Source: Psychroserpens luteolus (GTDB taxonomy: Bacteria > Bacteroidota > Bacteroidia > Flavobacteriales > Flavobacteriaceae). Taken from it: a DNA stretch of 64,000 bases. The notes under the pieces are model-generated. The model was not told the DNA's origin and did not search any database. It saw only the letters and a list, made by a program, of their open reading frames with translations. The stretch is from NCBI RefSeq assembly GCF_021032705.1, contig NZ_JAHVXI010000001.1, forward strand, positions 1 through 64,000, in the 5' to 3' direction. Position 1 is the stretch's first letter. Every line of letters starts with the position of its first letter. The position numbers and the translations under genes were made by a program. Below are positions 45,382 to 55,522 of this stretch, piece by piece.

Positions 45382-46875
45382 TTATCTATTTCGCCAGAAA
45401 AAAGGAGTCAATAATATTAAAACAGTGAACAGTTCAAGACGTCCAATAAGCATTAAAAATGCCGACCACCATTTACCCAAATTTGGCAACTCAGAATAGT
45501 TATTTACTGGTCCAAAATCACCTAATGCAGGTCCGACATTTCCCAAACTAGATGCTGAGAGTCCGATGGCCGATTCAAAATCGATTTGAAACATGGAAAA
45601 CACCAAAGCGCCAATAATAAAAGAGAGCATATAAAGAATAAAAAAGCCCAGAATATTAAATACAATATCACCAGATACGGACTTTTTATTATAGCGAACT
45701 GGTAAGATTGCATTAGGATGAAGGGCACGTTTAAATTCTAAAAATCCATTTTTAATCATGAGCATATGACGAACCACTTTCACACCACCAGACGTACTAC
45801 CAGCTGATCCACCCAAAAACATCAACCCGAAAAAGAAAACCACAAGAAATGGTGTCCACAATGTATAATCTGCAGTGATAAACCCTGTTGTAGTAACAAT
45901 AGCTAAAACTTGAAATAGTCCATGTCTAATCGAAGCTTCGGCCTTACCTAAAACCATTGGGTGTTCTATTGAGGATATAGAAAAATCGGCTCTAAAATAA
46001 ATAATAAACGCAGCTATGATTGTAAACAAAGCAATAAATTTAAAGTAAAGCTTAAACTCTTCATCACGTATTACTTTTTGAACACGCCCTTTAAATGCAA
46101 AATAACTTAAGATAAAATTTGTTCCTGCCAAAAACATAAATGCCATGATAATATATTGAATGATTGGCTGACCATTCCAATGAGCTATACTAGAATTCTT
46201 TGTCGAAAACCCACCTGTAGATAAGGTAGACAATGAGTGGTTTATGGCATCAAAAAATGACATTCCAGCGACTTGAAGTAAAATTGTTTCTGCGGCTGTA
46301 TACCCAAAATAAATGAGCCATAATCGCTTGGCCGTGTCTGTAATTCGTGGATGCAGTTTATCTGCATTTGGCCCAGGAGCTTCAGCAGCAAATAACTGCA
46401 TTCCTCCAATGCCTAATAAAGGTAGGATAGCGATTGCAAGAACAATAATTCCCATACCACCTATCCAATGCGTCATACTCCTCCAGAACAACACACCTTT
46501 TGGAATGGACTCAATATCATTTAAAATACTAGCTCCAGTAGTTGTATAACCAGACATAGTCTCAAAGAATGCATTGGTAAAACTCGGTATAGAACCTGTA
46601 ATTAAATAGGGCAAGGTTCCTGTTAATGCCATAACAATCCACCCAAAGGCAACAACGATATAACCGTCTCTTTTATTGAGCTCTTTTTTATGATTTTTGG
46701 TGAGATACATAGAGATTCCTCCAAGTATCAACACTATAATTCCTGCAGCAAACAGGTCAAGAGTAACTCCATCTTTATAAATTAAACTGATGAGTGTTGA
46801 CAACAGCATAAAGCCACCATTGAAGAGACATAGTAATCCGAAAAAATGAAAGATGATTTTATAGTTGAGTTTCAT
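45382..46875 (-). CDS. trkH: TrkH/KtrB-type potassium uptake protein
   Basis: An integral membrane protein of 497 residues with four pore repeats. Selectivity-filter segments are visible: MSGYTTTGASIL, LSTLSTGGFSTKN, IVTTTGFITADY and SASSLGNVGPALG. It moves K+ together with the cytoplasmic TrkA protein encoded 22 bases upstream on the same strand. Confidence 0.95.
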   Translation of the reverse strand: MKLNYKIIFHFFGLLCLFNGGFMLLSTLISLIYKDGVTLDLFAAGIIVLILGGISMYLTKNHKKELNKRDGYIVVAFGWIVMALTGTLPYLITGSIPSFTNAFFETMSGYTTTGASILNDIESIPKGVLFWRSMTHWIGGMGIIVLAIAILPLLGIGGMQLFAAEAPGPNADKLHPRITDTAKRLWLIYFGYTAAETILLQVAGMSFFDAINHSLSTLSTGGFSTKNSSIAHWNGQPIIQYIIMAFMFLAGTNFILSYFAFKGRVQKVIRDEEFKLYFKFIALFTIIAAFIIYFRADFSISSIEHPMVLGKAEASIRHGLFQVLAIVTTTGFITADYTLWTPFLVVFFFGLMFLGGSAGSTSGGVKVVRHMLMIKNGFLEFKRALHPNAILPVRYNKKSVSGDIVFNILGFFILYMLSFIIGALVFSMFQIDFESAIGLSASSLGNVGPALGDFGPVNNYSELPNLGKWWSAFLMLIGRLELFTVLILLTPFFWRNR

Positions 46876-46897
46876 GGACTTATACTATGAATAGATA

Positions 46898-48244
46898 TTA
46901 AAAAAAGAATCTTTCGACCTTAGTTATGGATCTAGGTAAGCAACATACAACAACCTTATCTCCTACTTCAATTTGAAAATCTCCTAAAGGAATAATCCCA
47001 ATATCATTTCTAATGACACCTCCTATAATTGCCGAACGAGGAAAATCTAATTCCTTAATAACTTTTTGAGTGATCTTAGATTTTGAAGTCACTTCAAACT
47101 CTAATAGCTCGGCATTCATATTACTCAATTTAGTCATTGCTAAAACTTCTCCTCGCCTAATATATCTAAAGATATTATTGGCTGCCAAAAGCTTTTTATT
47201 AATCAAGGTATCAATACCTATAGACTGAGATAATTGGTAATAATCCATGTTCTCTACTAAAGCGATCGTTTTTTTCACGCCTTTAGATTTGGCTACTAAG
47301 CAAGACATAATATTCGTTTCAGAGTTTCCTGTCACCGAAATAAATGCATCCATTTCTGTAATGTTCTCTTCTTCAAGGAGCTCAACATTTCTTCCATCGC
47401 CATTAATAACAAGTGCATTGGGTAAGTCATCGGCACATTCAAAAGCAACTTCTTTATCGCTTTCGATTAATTTTACCTTAAATTTACTTTCACAAAGATC
47501 TCTAGCCGTTTTGTACCCAATTTTACTACCACCTAATATCATGATGTTTTTAAGTTCTGTTTTTACTTTTCCTGAAAGTTCAAACAATTCTTCATCTCCT
47601 CCTTTAGAGGTCATAAAAACAACTTTATCGCCTTCTTTAAATTCTGTATCGCCTCGTGGTATGATGGTATATTGCGTTCCAAAACGCTGAATAGCAATAG
47701 GTACAAAATGCAATTCTGGAAAAACTTGTGCAGCTTCTCTAACGGTTTTACCTACAAAACTTGCAGTTCGTGACAAACGTAAACTCAACATCGTTAGTTT
47801 GCCATCTTCAAACTCGTAAGTATCATTAAAGCCATATTGATTAAGTAGTAGTTCTATTTCGGCAGCGGCTAACGTTTCTGGTGAGATCAACTCGTCTATT
47901 CCAAACTTTGTAAACCCAACTTCTGTTTGATCTAAAAATTCAGAATTAGAAATTCTAGCTATCGTTTGCTTTGCTCCTAACTCTTTAGCAAGAACACATG
48001 CTGTAATATTGGTTGTTTCAGAAGAGGTTACAGCAATAAATAGCTCAGACGTATTAATTCTAGCTTCATTTAAAATCGCAATAGACGTCACATCACCTTT
48101 AATCACTCTAATATCTAGGTGATCATTAGCATATGCCAAACTATTTTTATTTGTATCTATTAAAGTAATCTCCTGAGACTCATACGACAATAGCTTAGCC
48201 AAATGAAATCCAACTTCTCCTGCACCTGCAATAATTATTTTCAT
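46898..48244 (-). CDS. trkA: TrkA potassium uptake regulatory subunit
   Basis: A protein of 448 residues with two RCK units. The first begins MKIIIAGAGEVGFHLAKLL with an acidic residue after the second strand (LIDTNKNSL). The second starts near residue 232 (IMILGGSKIGYKTARDL). Each is followed by a TrkA-C domain. It binds NAD(H) or ATP and gates TrkH. It is the first gene of the trkA-trkH pair. Confidence 0.95.
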   Translation of the reverse strand: MKIIIAGAGEVGFHLAKLLSYESQEITLIDTNKNSLAYANDHLDIRVIKGDVTSIAILNEARINTSELFIAVTSSETTNITACVLAKELGAKQTIARISNSEFLDQTEVGFTKFGIDELISPETLAAAEIELLLNQYGFNDTYEFEDGKLTMLSLRLSRTASFVGKTVREAAQVFPELHFVPIAIQRFGTQYTIIPRGDTEFKEGDKVVFMTSKGGDEELFELSGKVKTELKNIMILGGSKIGYKTARDLCESKFKVKLIESDKEVAFECADDLPNALVINGDGRNVELLEEENITEMDAFISVTGNSETNIMSCLVAKSKGVKKTIALVENMDYYQLSQSIGIDTLINKKLLAANNIFRYIRRGEVLAMTKLSNMNAELLEFEVTSKSKITQKVIKELDFPRSAIIGGVIRNDIGIIPLGDFQIEVGDKVVVCCLPRSITKVERFFF

Positions 48245-48346
48245 TGATATGTTTATTCAAAAAAACATACAAATATACTACATTATTATGTGATTGAGAG
48301 ACTCTTAAAAGTAAGCATCAAATTATTTAAAGCTATTAGTTTTAAG

Positions 48347-48354
48347 TATATTTG
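48347..48354 (+). promoter_or_regulatory. Promoter -7 box of the menG/ubiE gene
   Basis: TATATTTG matches TAnnTTTG exactly and lies 12 bases before the ATG at 48367. It also covers an in-frame TTG at 48352, so that TTG is rejected as the start. Confidence 0.55.
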
Positions 48355-48366
48355 CAAAAAAAAAGA

Positions 48367-49098
48367 ATGTCCTCAAAAGTTACTCCATATAAGGATAGTG
48401 ATTTGAATAAAAAGCAACAAGTCACTCAAATGTTTGATAATATCTCAAAAGAATACGATGGTTTAAATCGTGTGATTTCTTTTGGTATTGATATTAAATG
48501 GCGTAATAAAGTCGTAGATATTGTATCTCAAGGACACCCTGAACGCGTTTTAGATATTGCTACTGGTACTGGAGACCTAGCTATAAATCTTGTAAAAACT
48601 AATGCAAAAGAGATCATAGGTTTAGATATTAGCGATGGGATGTTAGAGGTAGGACGACAAAAAATAAAAAGTAAAGATTTAGACAACCTTATTACAATGG
48701 TAATTGGCGATTCTGAAAATTTACCTTTTGAAGATAATAGCTTTGATGCAATAACCGTAGCTTTTGGTGTTCGAAATTTTGAAACTTTAGAAAAAGGACT
48801 TGCTGAAATTTTAAGAGTATTAAAACCAAACGGAACATTTGTGATATTAGAAACATCAGTTCCAACAAAAACACCGTTTAAACAAGGCTATAAATTCTAC
48901 ACTAAATACATTTTGCCAACCATAGGAAAGCTCTTCTCTAAAGACCGATCTGCTTACACTTATTTAAGCGAATCTGCATCTGTTTTTCCATATGGTGAGG
49001 TTTTAAACAATATTTTACGTAAAATTGGGTTTATTAACGTGCAAGACAAACCTCAAACTTTAGGTGTTGCAACAATTTATGTCGCATCCAAAGCCTAA
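48367..49098 (+). CDS. ubiE: Menaquinone/ubiquinone C-methyltransferase
   Basis: A protein of 243 residues from [16 protein letters not shown]. Family marks are [28 protein letters not shown], motif [27 protein letters not shown], and [19 protein letters not shown]. In this lineage, which uses menaquinone, it should methylate demethylmenaquinone (MenG role). It is followed after 31 bases by porT. Confidence 0.96.
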   Translation: MSSKVTPYKDSDLNKKQQVTQMFDNISKEYDGLNRVISFGIDIKWRNKVVDIVSQGHPERVLDIATGTGDLAINLVKTNAKEIIGLDISDGMLEVGRQKIKSKDLDNLITMVIGDSENLPFEDNSFDAITVAFGVRNFETLEKGLAEILRVLKPNGTFVILETSVPTKTPFKQGYKFYTKYILPTIGKLFSKDRSAYTYLSESASVFPYGEVLNNILRKIGFINVQDKPQTLGVATIYVASKA

Positions 49099-49129
49099 CT
49101 GCGGTTGACATGTCATTATCGTGATATTT

Positions 49130-49843
49130 ATGAAGAAAATACTTATCCTTTTAACCCTACTTATTATGTCGCAGAGTGTTTCTGCACAGTTATTTAGTAG
49201 AGAAAAAATAAAAAATATTGAGAATTTTGATAAAAAAACACTGTCATGGGGATTTTATCTTGGGCTCAACAGTTACGATTATCAGTTTAATTACGAGAGA
49301 GATCTTAAAGAAATTCTAGTTGAAACTAATTTAGGGTTTAGTGTTGGTCTTGTATCTAACCTAAGACTTAATAATCATCTGGATATTAGATTTGAACCAG
49401 GATTGTTTATTACTACCAGAAATATACAATATGACCCGAGTTATTTTAATGGAATTGAATCAACAGATTCCGATTTATTACGTGAAGTGAAGTCAACTTA
49501 TGTTCACTTCCCTTTATTATTAAAAGTCTCTACCAAACGTTTAAACAACTTTAAACCTTTTGTTATAGGCGGATTTTCTATGGCATTAAACCTATCGAGT
49601 AACGAAGAAAATCCTGATGACAATGCTGCTGGCCAATTTAGAACTAAGAAGAATGTTTTATTTTATGAGCTAGGTATTGGTATCGATTTCTATAATCAAT
49701 GGTTTAAGTTTACACCTTCCATTCGTGGTGTATTTGCACTCAATGATGAATTAATTAGAGATGAGGATCCAGATAGCCCTTGGACAAGTAATGTTAGAAC
49801 TATGAAAACTAGAGGAATCTTCTTAAACTTTACTTTTCAGTAG
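49130..49843 (+). CDS. porT: Type IX secretion / gliding protein PorT
   Basis: A protein of 237 residues from the ATG at 49130 (MKKILILLTLL...VSAQ signal peptide); a GTG at 49121 is possible. It forms an eight-strand-like outer-membrane barrel with LSWGFYLGLNSYDYQFNY, HLDIRFEPGLFITTRN and a closing strand GIFLNFTFQ. Its position after ubiE is usual in flavobacteria. PorT is needed for type IX secretion, so the organism should have that system. It overlaps the convergent methyltransferase gene by 14 bases. Confidence 0.9.
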   Translation: MKKILILLTLLIMSQSVSAQLFSREKIKNIENFDKKTLSWGFYLGLNSYDYQFNYERDLKEILVETNLGFSVGLVSNLRLNNHLDIRFEPGLFITTRNIQYDPSYFNGIESTDSDLLREVKSTYVHFPLLLKVSTKRLNNFKPFVIGGFSMALNLSSNEENPDDNAAGQFRTKKNVLFYELGIGIDFYNQWFKFTPSIRGVFALNDELIRDEDPDSPWTSNVRTMKTRGIFLNFTFQ

Positions 49844-50555
49844 ACATTCTTTTAAACTCACTTAATACAATTGCAGTAGCAGTTGCTACGTTTAAGCTTT
49901 CTGTAGCTTGCAAGTTTCCAAATCTAGGAACACTCAATCGCTTTGTTACTTGTTTTTCAATTGCTTCGGAAATACCATTAGCTTCGTTGCCCATAACGAT
50001 AATGCCTGTATCCGATAATGTTTCATTGTAAATAGTATCTCCATCCATAAAGGTCCCAAAGACTTCTGTTTTCGTATTATTTATATAGTCGTTAAGGTCT
50101 GTATATTGAACATTCACACGGGTTAAGGAACCCATAGTGGCTTGTACCACTTTTGAATTGTAACAATCTACAGTAGCCTTACTGCATATCAGATCTTTAA
50201 TTCCAAACCAATCGCAAAGCCTAATAATCGTTCCAAGATTTCCTGGATCTCTCACATCATCTAAAGCCAGAATTAATCCGTTTGAGGCTACTTTATTTTG
50301 TTTTGGAATCCTAAAAACGGCTACAGCTGTATTTGGTGTTTTCAAGCTGCTTATCTTTAGAAGATCTTTTTCAGAAATTAAAACTGTTTCTGCGTTAAAA
50401 ATAGCTTCTGTTGAAAACAATTGGTATAACTCAAAATGAGAATTCAAAAACTCTTGAATACCTTTTATACCTTCAACCACAAATAATTGATGCTGGATTC
50501 TAAACTTTTTTTGGCCTAGGCTTGCAATTAATTTTATGTGATTCTTTGTTAGCAT
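49830..50555 (-). CDS. TrmH/RlmB-type rRNA 2'-O-methyltransferase
   Basis: A protein of 241 residues with an N-terminal L30e-like substrate domain (FVVEGIKGIQEFL) and a SPOUT domain: ALDDVRDPGNLGTIIRLCDWFG, VMGNEANGISEA, VPRFGNLQATESLNVATATAIVL. It probably modifies rRNA ribose; the exact site is not readable. It is divergent from tamL. Confidence 0.92.
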   Translation of the reverse strand: MLTKNHIKLIASLGQKKFRIQHQLFVVEGIKGIQEFLNSHFELYQLFSTEAIFNAETVLISEKDLLKISSLKTPNTAVAVFRIPKQNKVASNGLILALDDVRDPGNLGTIIRLCDWFGIKDLICSKATVDCYNSKVVQATMGSLTRVNVQYTDLNDYINNTKTEVFGTFMDGDTIYNETLSDTGIIVMGNEANGISEAIEKQVTKRLSVPRFGNLQATESLNVATATAIVLSEFKRMSTEK

Positions 50556-50629
50556 TAAAATGTATTTACTTTTGTGTTGTTTTAACTAAAATACAAAGTA
50601 ATACTTTTTTGGTCTATTATTTGTTATGA

Positions 50630-50656
50630 TTAGACCACAATAAAACTGTAAATTTG
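50630..50656 (+). promoter_or_regulatory. Likely promoter of tamL
   Basis: TTTG (50630-50633) and TAAATTTG (50649-50656) with a 15-base spacer, a little short. The -7 box is 12 bases before the ATG. Confidence 0.45.
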
Positions 50657-50668
50657 GATAGAACTTAA

Positions 50669-53233
50669 ATGCAAACACTTTCTTTTTTGAGATTTGGCCT
50701 TTCCAAGATATTAATCTACGTATTGATATGCACGACCTTTTCGTGTAATATAATGAAGCGTGTAGAAAAGAATGAGCATTTATTAACGAACAATACCGTT
50801 TTGGTTAATGACAAAAAGAACACTACCGAGACCATCTCTAATTTGCTCTATCAAAAACCAAATGGCACCTTGTTGGGTATTCCATTACGTGTTCATATTT
50901 ATAATTTGGCAAGACCCAATATAGACTCCATTTTAAATGCTAAGTATAGAAATCCAGATAACCCAAGAACTGGTTTAAAGAATTTGTTATCATTAAAGCA
51001 GTATGAGGCCTTTATTAAATCAAAAAAGAATTTCAACAATTGGCTTAAAAAGACAGGAGAAGCACCAGCAATATATGATGAAGCCAGAGCCGAAAAAACA
51101 GCTAATGCTTTAAGGAAATATTACTTTAGTAAAGGTTGGTTTAATGTTGAAACGTCTTTCGAGACCGAAAAAGACAGTAATCAACGTGCTAGAGTGACTT
51201 ATAAAGTCAACACTGGAGACCCTTATGTTTTAGATTCTATCCACCAAAACATAAAAACACCAATAATAGATTCTTTGTATAATTCTAGATTAAAACAAGG
51301 GTCATTGATAAAAAAGGGTCAGCAATATGATGAGGCAAACTTTGCTGCCGAACGAGATCGATTAACTGAACAACTAAGAAATTCAGGTTTTTATCATTTT
51401 GGTCAAGACTATATTACCTTCGACATTGATACGATTAGTAACGATAAAAAAATAAAAACCGATCTAATAATTGCAGACCGAGCTGTTAGAAGTGAAGACT
51501 CAATTACACGTGTCCCATTCAAGGTCTATAAAATTAAAGAGGTTAATATCTTCACTGATTTTAAAAACGAAAATCGAGATTCGACCATTACAGATTCGGT
51601 ACAATTTAAAGACTATAATTTATATAGTTTTGATAAATTAAACTACAGACCTAAAGCTATTACAGATGCCATTTTTATTAATAAAGGTGAAGTATTCAAA
51701 GATATTGACCGAACACGAACCTATAGGTATTTAAGTCAGTTGCAAGCTTTCAGGTATCCAAGAATTGACTATATCCCAAATGAGGCCGACACGACACTAG
51801 TTGCTAATGTTTATTTAGTGCCGAGGAAAAAGTTTGAAATGACCAACAGTTTTGAAATCTCTCAAAGTAATATTCAAACTGTAGGTTTTGCATTTAGTAC
51901 AGGATTACTTATTAGAAATATTTTTAGAGGTGCCGAAACTTTAGAGATTTCAGCTTTAGGTTCAATAGGTTCATCTCGAGATGCCTCAGACACAAAAGAT
52001 CAGTTTTTTGACATTAATGAACTTGGTGGTAATTTACGGTTAAATATTCCACGATTTTTTCTTCCGTTCAATACCGAAAAGATCATTCCAAAGTACATGT
52101 CGCCAAGTAGTAGAATAACTTTAAGTGCTACAAGTCAAACCAATATCGGATTAGACAAACAAGCATTTACCGGAACCGTAAACTACAACTGGTATCCTAC
52201 GCGGAAAGTGACTAACAATCTTGATCTTTTCAATGTTCAGTTTGTAAAAAACCTTAATACTGGAAATTATTTTGGTGTATATACAACATCTTTTGACCGA
52301 CTTAATTCTATTGCCCGAGGAATTGGTTATATAGCAGATGACGAAAGTTTAGAAAACCCATTAATACCTAACGATTTTTCTCCTGCAGATACGTTTATAG
52401 GTGATGTTTTAGACAATAACACATCACTTGTGCCTGGTGATAGTGATTTTATAGATGTTAATAATATTAATCAACGAAAAAACCGACTTACAGAAGATAA
52501 CCTTATTTTCTCATCTAGCTTTAACTACGTAAAAAATCGTAGAGAAAATTTATTTGATAATGATTTTTCAATCGTACGTTTTCGACTAGAACTAGCAGGA
52601 AATTTATTATCTAATTTGTCAAAAGCATTTAATCTGCCAAGAAATGCAGATGGAAGATATGAATTATTTGGCGTTCCGTTTTCGCAATATGTTAAAACCG
52701 AAATTGATTATGTAAAGCATTGGGATCTAGGTCGAAAAAATGAGTTTGCAATTCGAACTTATTTTGGTATTGCTATACCTTACGGAAATTCAAATAGTAT
52801 ACCATTTGCAGAAAGTTTCTTTGCTGGTGGTCCAAATGATGTTCGTGCATGGACAGCCTATAACTTAGGTCCAGGAAGCTCATTTTCTACTAACGAGTTT
52901 AACGAAGCTAATATGAAAATCACGCTTAGTGCCGAACAGCGTTTTAACCTCTTAGGACGTTTTAATGGAGCCGTTTTTATTGATGCTGGAAACATATGGA
53001 ACGTATTTGATAATGTCGAAGATGAGAAGGCTACCTTTGATGGATTTGACTCTTTAAAAGACATCGCCATAGGTTCTGGATTTGGTATTAGATATGATTT
53101 TGGTTTCTTCGTACTTAGAGGCGACATTGGTTTTAAAACTTATGATCCATCTAGAGAATTAGGCAATAGATGGTTTAAAAATTACAACTTTAGCAATGCC
53201 GTTTACAATATTGGTGTCAACTATCCTTTTTAG
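50669..53233 (+). CDS. tamL: TamA-like outer-membrane assembly lipoprotein (TamL)
   Basis: A protein of 854 residues with a lipoprotein signal (CTTFSCNIMK). POTRA-like domains span about 35-390, and an Omp85 16-strand barrel follows. The barrel has the late motif FFAGGPNDVRAWTAYNLGPG and the closing region GSGFGIRYDFGFFVLRGDIGFK. In Bacteroidota this lipidated TamA variant pairs with a TamB protein. It is needed for outer-membrane homeostasis. No tamB is in the window. Confidence 0.9.
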   Translation: MQTLSFLRFGLSKILIYVLICTTFSCNIMKRVEKNEHLLTNNTVLVNDKKNTTETISNLLYQKPNGTLLGIPLRVHIYNLARPNIDSILNAKYRNPDNPRTGLKNLLSLKQYEAFIKSKKNFNNWLKKTGEAPAIYDEARAEKTANALRKYYFSKGWFNVETSFETEKDSNQRARVTYKVNTGDPYVLDSIHQNIKTPIIDSLYNSRLKQGSLIKKGQQYDEANFAAERDRLTEQLRNSGFYHFGQDYITFDIDTISNDKKIKTDLIIADRAVRSEDSITRVPFKVYKIKEVNIFTDFKNENRDSTITDSVQFKDYNLYSFDKLNYRPKAITDAIFINKGEVFKDIDRTRTYRYLSQLQAFRYPRIDYIPNEADTTLVANVYLVPRKKFEMTNSFEISQSNIQTVGFAFSTGLLIRNIFRGAETLEISALGSIGSSRDASDTKDQFFDINELGGNLRLNIPRFFLPFNTEKIIPKYMSPSSRITLSATSQTNIGLDKQAFTGTVNYNWYPTRKVTNNLDLFNVQFVKNLNTGNYFGVYTTSFDRLNSIARGIGYIADDESLENPLIPNDFSPADTFIGDVLDNNTSLVPGDSDFIDVNNINQRKNRLTEDNLIFSSSFNYVKNRRENLFDNDFSIVRFRLELAGNLLSNLSKAFNLPRNADGRYELFGVPFSQYVKTEIDYVKHWDLGRKNEFAIRTYFGIAIPYGNSNSIPFAESFFAGGPNDVRAWTAYNLGPGSSFSTNEFNEANMKITLSAEQRFNLLGRFNGAVFIDAGNIWNVFDNVEDEKATFDGFDSLKDIAIGSGFGIRYDFGFFVLRGDIGFKTYDPSRELGNRWFKNYNFSNAVYNIGVNYPF

Positions 53234-53265
53234 TCTCTTTTTTTATTCAGAAACGATAACGTTTG

Positions 53266-53282
53266 CGTAAGTTTTACTTACG
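53266..53282. promoter_or_regulatory. Small palindrome upstream of fbaA
   Basis: CGTAAGT and ACTTACG flank TTT. It lies between the tamL stop and the fbaA promoter, without a T-run. It may be an operator or a weak terminator. Confidence 0.3.
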
Positions 53283-53322
53283 TCAAAGTCTTAAAATCCT
53301 GAAATATTAGTCAAATTTTATG

Positions 53323-53330
53323 TATTTTTG
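53323..53330 (+). promoter_or_regulatory. Promoter -7 box of fbaA
   Basis: TATTTTTG matches TAnnTTTG and is 28 bases before the ATG. No clear -33 box. Confidence 0.5.
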
Positions 53331-53358
53331 ACTTTTAATTTTCAACTAAAAAACTAAC

Positions 53359-54426
53359 ATGAGTCACAACATAAAAGCCGGAGTTGCAACTGGACGTGAA
53401 GTACAAGATATTTTCAATCTCGCAAAAGAAAAAGGATTTGCCTTACCAGCTGTAAACGTTATTGGATCTAATACAATAAATGGTGTTCTAGAAACCGCTA
53501 AAGCACTTAATGCGCCAGTAATCATTCAATTTTCTAATGGTGGAGCACAATTTAATGCAGGTAAAGGACTAAGCAACGAAGATCAAAAGGCAGCAATTGC
53601 TGGATCAGTAGCTGGTGCAAAACATGTGCATTTAATGGCAGAAGCTTATGGCGTTCCTGTCATTTTACATACAGATCATTGTGCAAAAAAATTGTTACCA
53701 TGGATAGATGGTTTGCTTGATGCCAGTGAACAACACTTTAAAGAGACTGGAAAACCATTATACAGTTCTCACATGATTGACCTTTCTGAAGAACCAATAG
53801 AAGAGAATATTGAGATTTGCAAAACCTACCTCGAACGTATGAGTAAAATGGGAATGACGCTAGAAATCGAATTAGGAATCACAGGAGGAGAAGAAGATGG
53901 TGTCGACAATACAGATGTTGATGATTCTAAATTATACACGCAACCAGAAGAAGTAGCTTATGCTTATGAAGAATTAAGTAAAGTAAGTGATCAATTCACC
54001 GTTGCTGCTGCCTTCGGAAATGTACATGGTGTTTACAAACCAGGAAATGTAAAACTAACACCAAAAATCCTTAAAAACTCTCAAGAATTCTTATCTCAAA
54101 AACATAATTTACCTCATAACCATATTGATTTTGTATTTCATGGTGGGTCGGGTTCTACAGTTGAAGAAATTAGAGAAGCGATAGGATATGGTGTTATTAA
54201 AATGAATATTGATACTGATATGCAATATGCATTTATGAGCGGAGTTCGCGATTATATGGGAGAAAAAGCTGAATATCTTAAAGCACAAATTGGGAATCCA
54301 GATGGTGACGATGTACCAAATAAAAAGCATTATGATCCAAGAGTTTGGCTTAGAAAAGGAGAAAATGCATTTGTGGAACGCTTAAAAAAGGCATTTGAAG
54401 ACCTTAATAATGTAAATACTTTATAA
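53359..54426 (+). CDS. fbaA: Class II fructose-bisphosphate aldolase
   Basis: A protein of 355 residues, as usual for the FbaA long form. The zinc ligand HTDHC, the ELGITGGEEDGV loop, the ligand FGNVHGVYKPG and the FHGGSGS phosphate site are all present, as is IKMNIDTDMQYAF. It interconverts fructose 1,6-bisphosphate and the two triose phosphates. Confidence 0.97.
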   Translation: MSHNIKAGVATGREVQDIFNLAKEKGFALPAVNVIGSNTINGVLETAKALNAPVIIQFSNGGAQFNAGKGLSNEDQKAAIAGSVAGAKHVHLMAEAYGVPVILHTDHCAKKLLPWIDGLLDASEQHFKETGKPLYSSHMIDLSEEPIEENIEICKTYLERMSKMGMTLEIELGITGGEEDGVDNTDVDDSKLYTQPEEVAYAYEELSKVSDQFTVAAAFGNVHGVYKPGNVKLTPKILKNSQEFLSQKHNLPHNHIDFVFHGGSGSTVEEIREAIGYGVIKMNIDTDMQYAFMSGVRDYMGEKAEYLKAQIGNPDGDDVPNKKHYDPRVWLRKGENAFVERLKKAFEDLNNVNTL

Positions 54427-54431
54427 CTTTG
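54424..54431 (+). promoter_or_regulatory. Promoter -7 box of accD
   Basis: TAACTTTG matches TAnnTTTG. It overlaps the fbaA stop codon and lies 31 bases before the accD ATG, so accD can be made apart from fbaA. Confidence 0.5.
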
Positions 54432-54462
54432 CATCACTAACTACTAATTAAAACTCTGTTTA

Positions 54463-55320
54463 ATGTCTTGGTTTAAAAGGAAAGATAAGGGAATACAAAC
54501 CTCTACTGAAGAGAAGAAAGACACACCTAAAGGGCTGTGGTACAAATCTCCAACAGGTAAAATTGTTGACACAAAAGAATTAGAACAAAACTTTTATGTA
54601 AGTCCGGAAGATGGCTATCACGTAAGAATTGGAAGTAAAGAATACTTCGAAATTTTATTTGATGATAATAAATTTGAAGAATTAGATCCAGGATTAACGT
54701 CTAAAGATCCTCTAAAATTTGAAGACACAAAAAAATATCCAGATCGCTTAAAAGCTGCTCAAGAAAAAACGAACCTAAAAGATGCGGTTAAAACAGCCGT
54801 TGGAAAATCTAAAGGTAAAGACTTAGTAATTGCTTGTATGGACTTTACGTTTATTGGTGGTTCTATGGGAAGTGTTGTAGGTGAAAAAATTGCAAGAGCT
54901 GCTGACTATGCTTTAAAAAACAAAACCCCATTTATGATCATCTCCAAATCTGGAGGAGCACGTATGATGGAAGCTGCTTTATCGTTAATGCAATTAGCTA
55001 AAACATCAGTAAAATTGGCACAATTAGCAGATGCTGGAATTCCTTATATTTCGTTAGCTACAGATCCAACAACTGGTGGTACTACGGCATCCTTTGCCAT
55101 GCTAGGAGATATCAATATTAGTGAGCCAGGAGCGCTTATCGGATTTGCAGGACCACGAGTTGTAAAAGATACCACTGGACAAGAATTACCAGAAGGGTTT
55201 CAAACTTCAGAGTTTTTATTAGAGCATGGTTTCTTAGATTTTATTACACATCGAAGAGACTTAAAAAATAAAGTGAATTTGTATATTGATTTGATTACAA
55301 ATCAAACTGTAAGAGCCTAA
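54463..55320 (+). CDS. accD: Acetyl-CoA carboxylase carboxyltransferase beta subunit, without zinc ribbon cysteines
   Basis: A protein of 285 residues. The carboxyltransferase fold is complete ([62 protein letters not shown]). AccD usually starts with a zinc ribbon of two CxxC pairs. Here the matching places read WYKSPTG and VSPEDGYH, so all four cysteines are gone while the surrounding frame is kept. It makes malonyl-CoA with AccA, which is not in the window. Confidence 0.96.
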   Translation: MSWFKRKDKGIQTSTEEKKDTPKGLWYKSPTGKIVDTKELEQNFYVSPEDGYHVRIGSKEYFEILFDDNKFEELDPGLTSKDPLKFEDTKKYPDRLKAAQEKTNLKDAVKTAVGKSKGKDLVIACMDFTFIGGSMGSVVGEKIARAADYALKNKTPFMIISKSGGARMMEAALSLMQLAKTSVKLAQLADAGIPYISLATDPTTGGTTASFAMLGDINISEPGALIGFAGPRVVKDTTGQELPEGFQTSEFLLEHGFLDFITHRRDLKNKVNLYIDLITNQTVRA

Positions 55321-55347
55321 AAACTCAAACATTGTAAAATATAGCAT

Positions 55348-55387
55348 AAAACCTCATCAGTAATTAACCTGGTGAGGTTTTTTTTTA
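55348..55387 (+). terminator. Terminator of accD
   Basis: AAACCTCATCAG and CTGGTGAGGTTT (one mismatch) form the stem with an 8-base loop, followed by a long T-run. Confidence 0.85.
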
Positions 55388-55522
55388 GTTTTAATCGCTT
55401 TAACGTGTTGCAAAAAGGATGTATTTATTAAGTCTTTTGAATTAAAAAATTAACTACTATAAAAAAAGCTTCAGAACATAAACGTCCAAAAGCTTTTAAA
55501 AAACCAACTTAATCTACTAAAG

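Noticed and set aside
8287-53282. A wide regulon based on the heptamer TCGTAAG
   Set aside because: The heptamer alone is expected several times by chance in 64 kb; only the two-box pair near 8.3 and 9.1 kb has enough length to support a claim.
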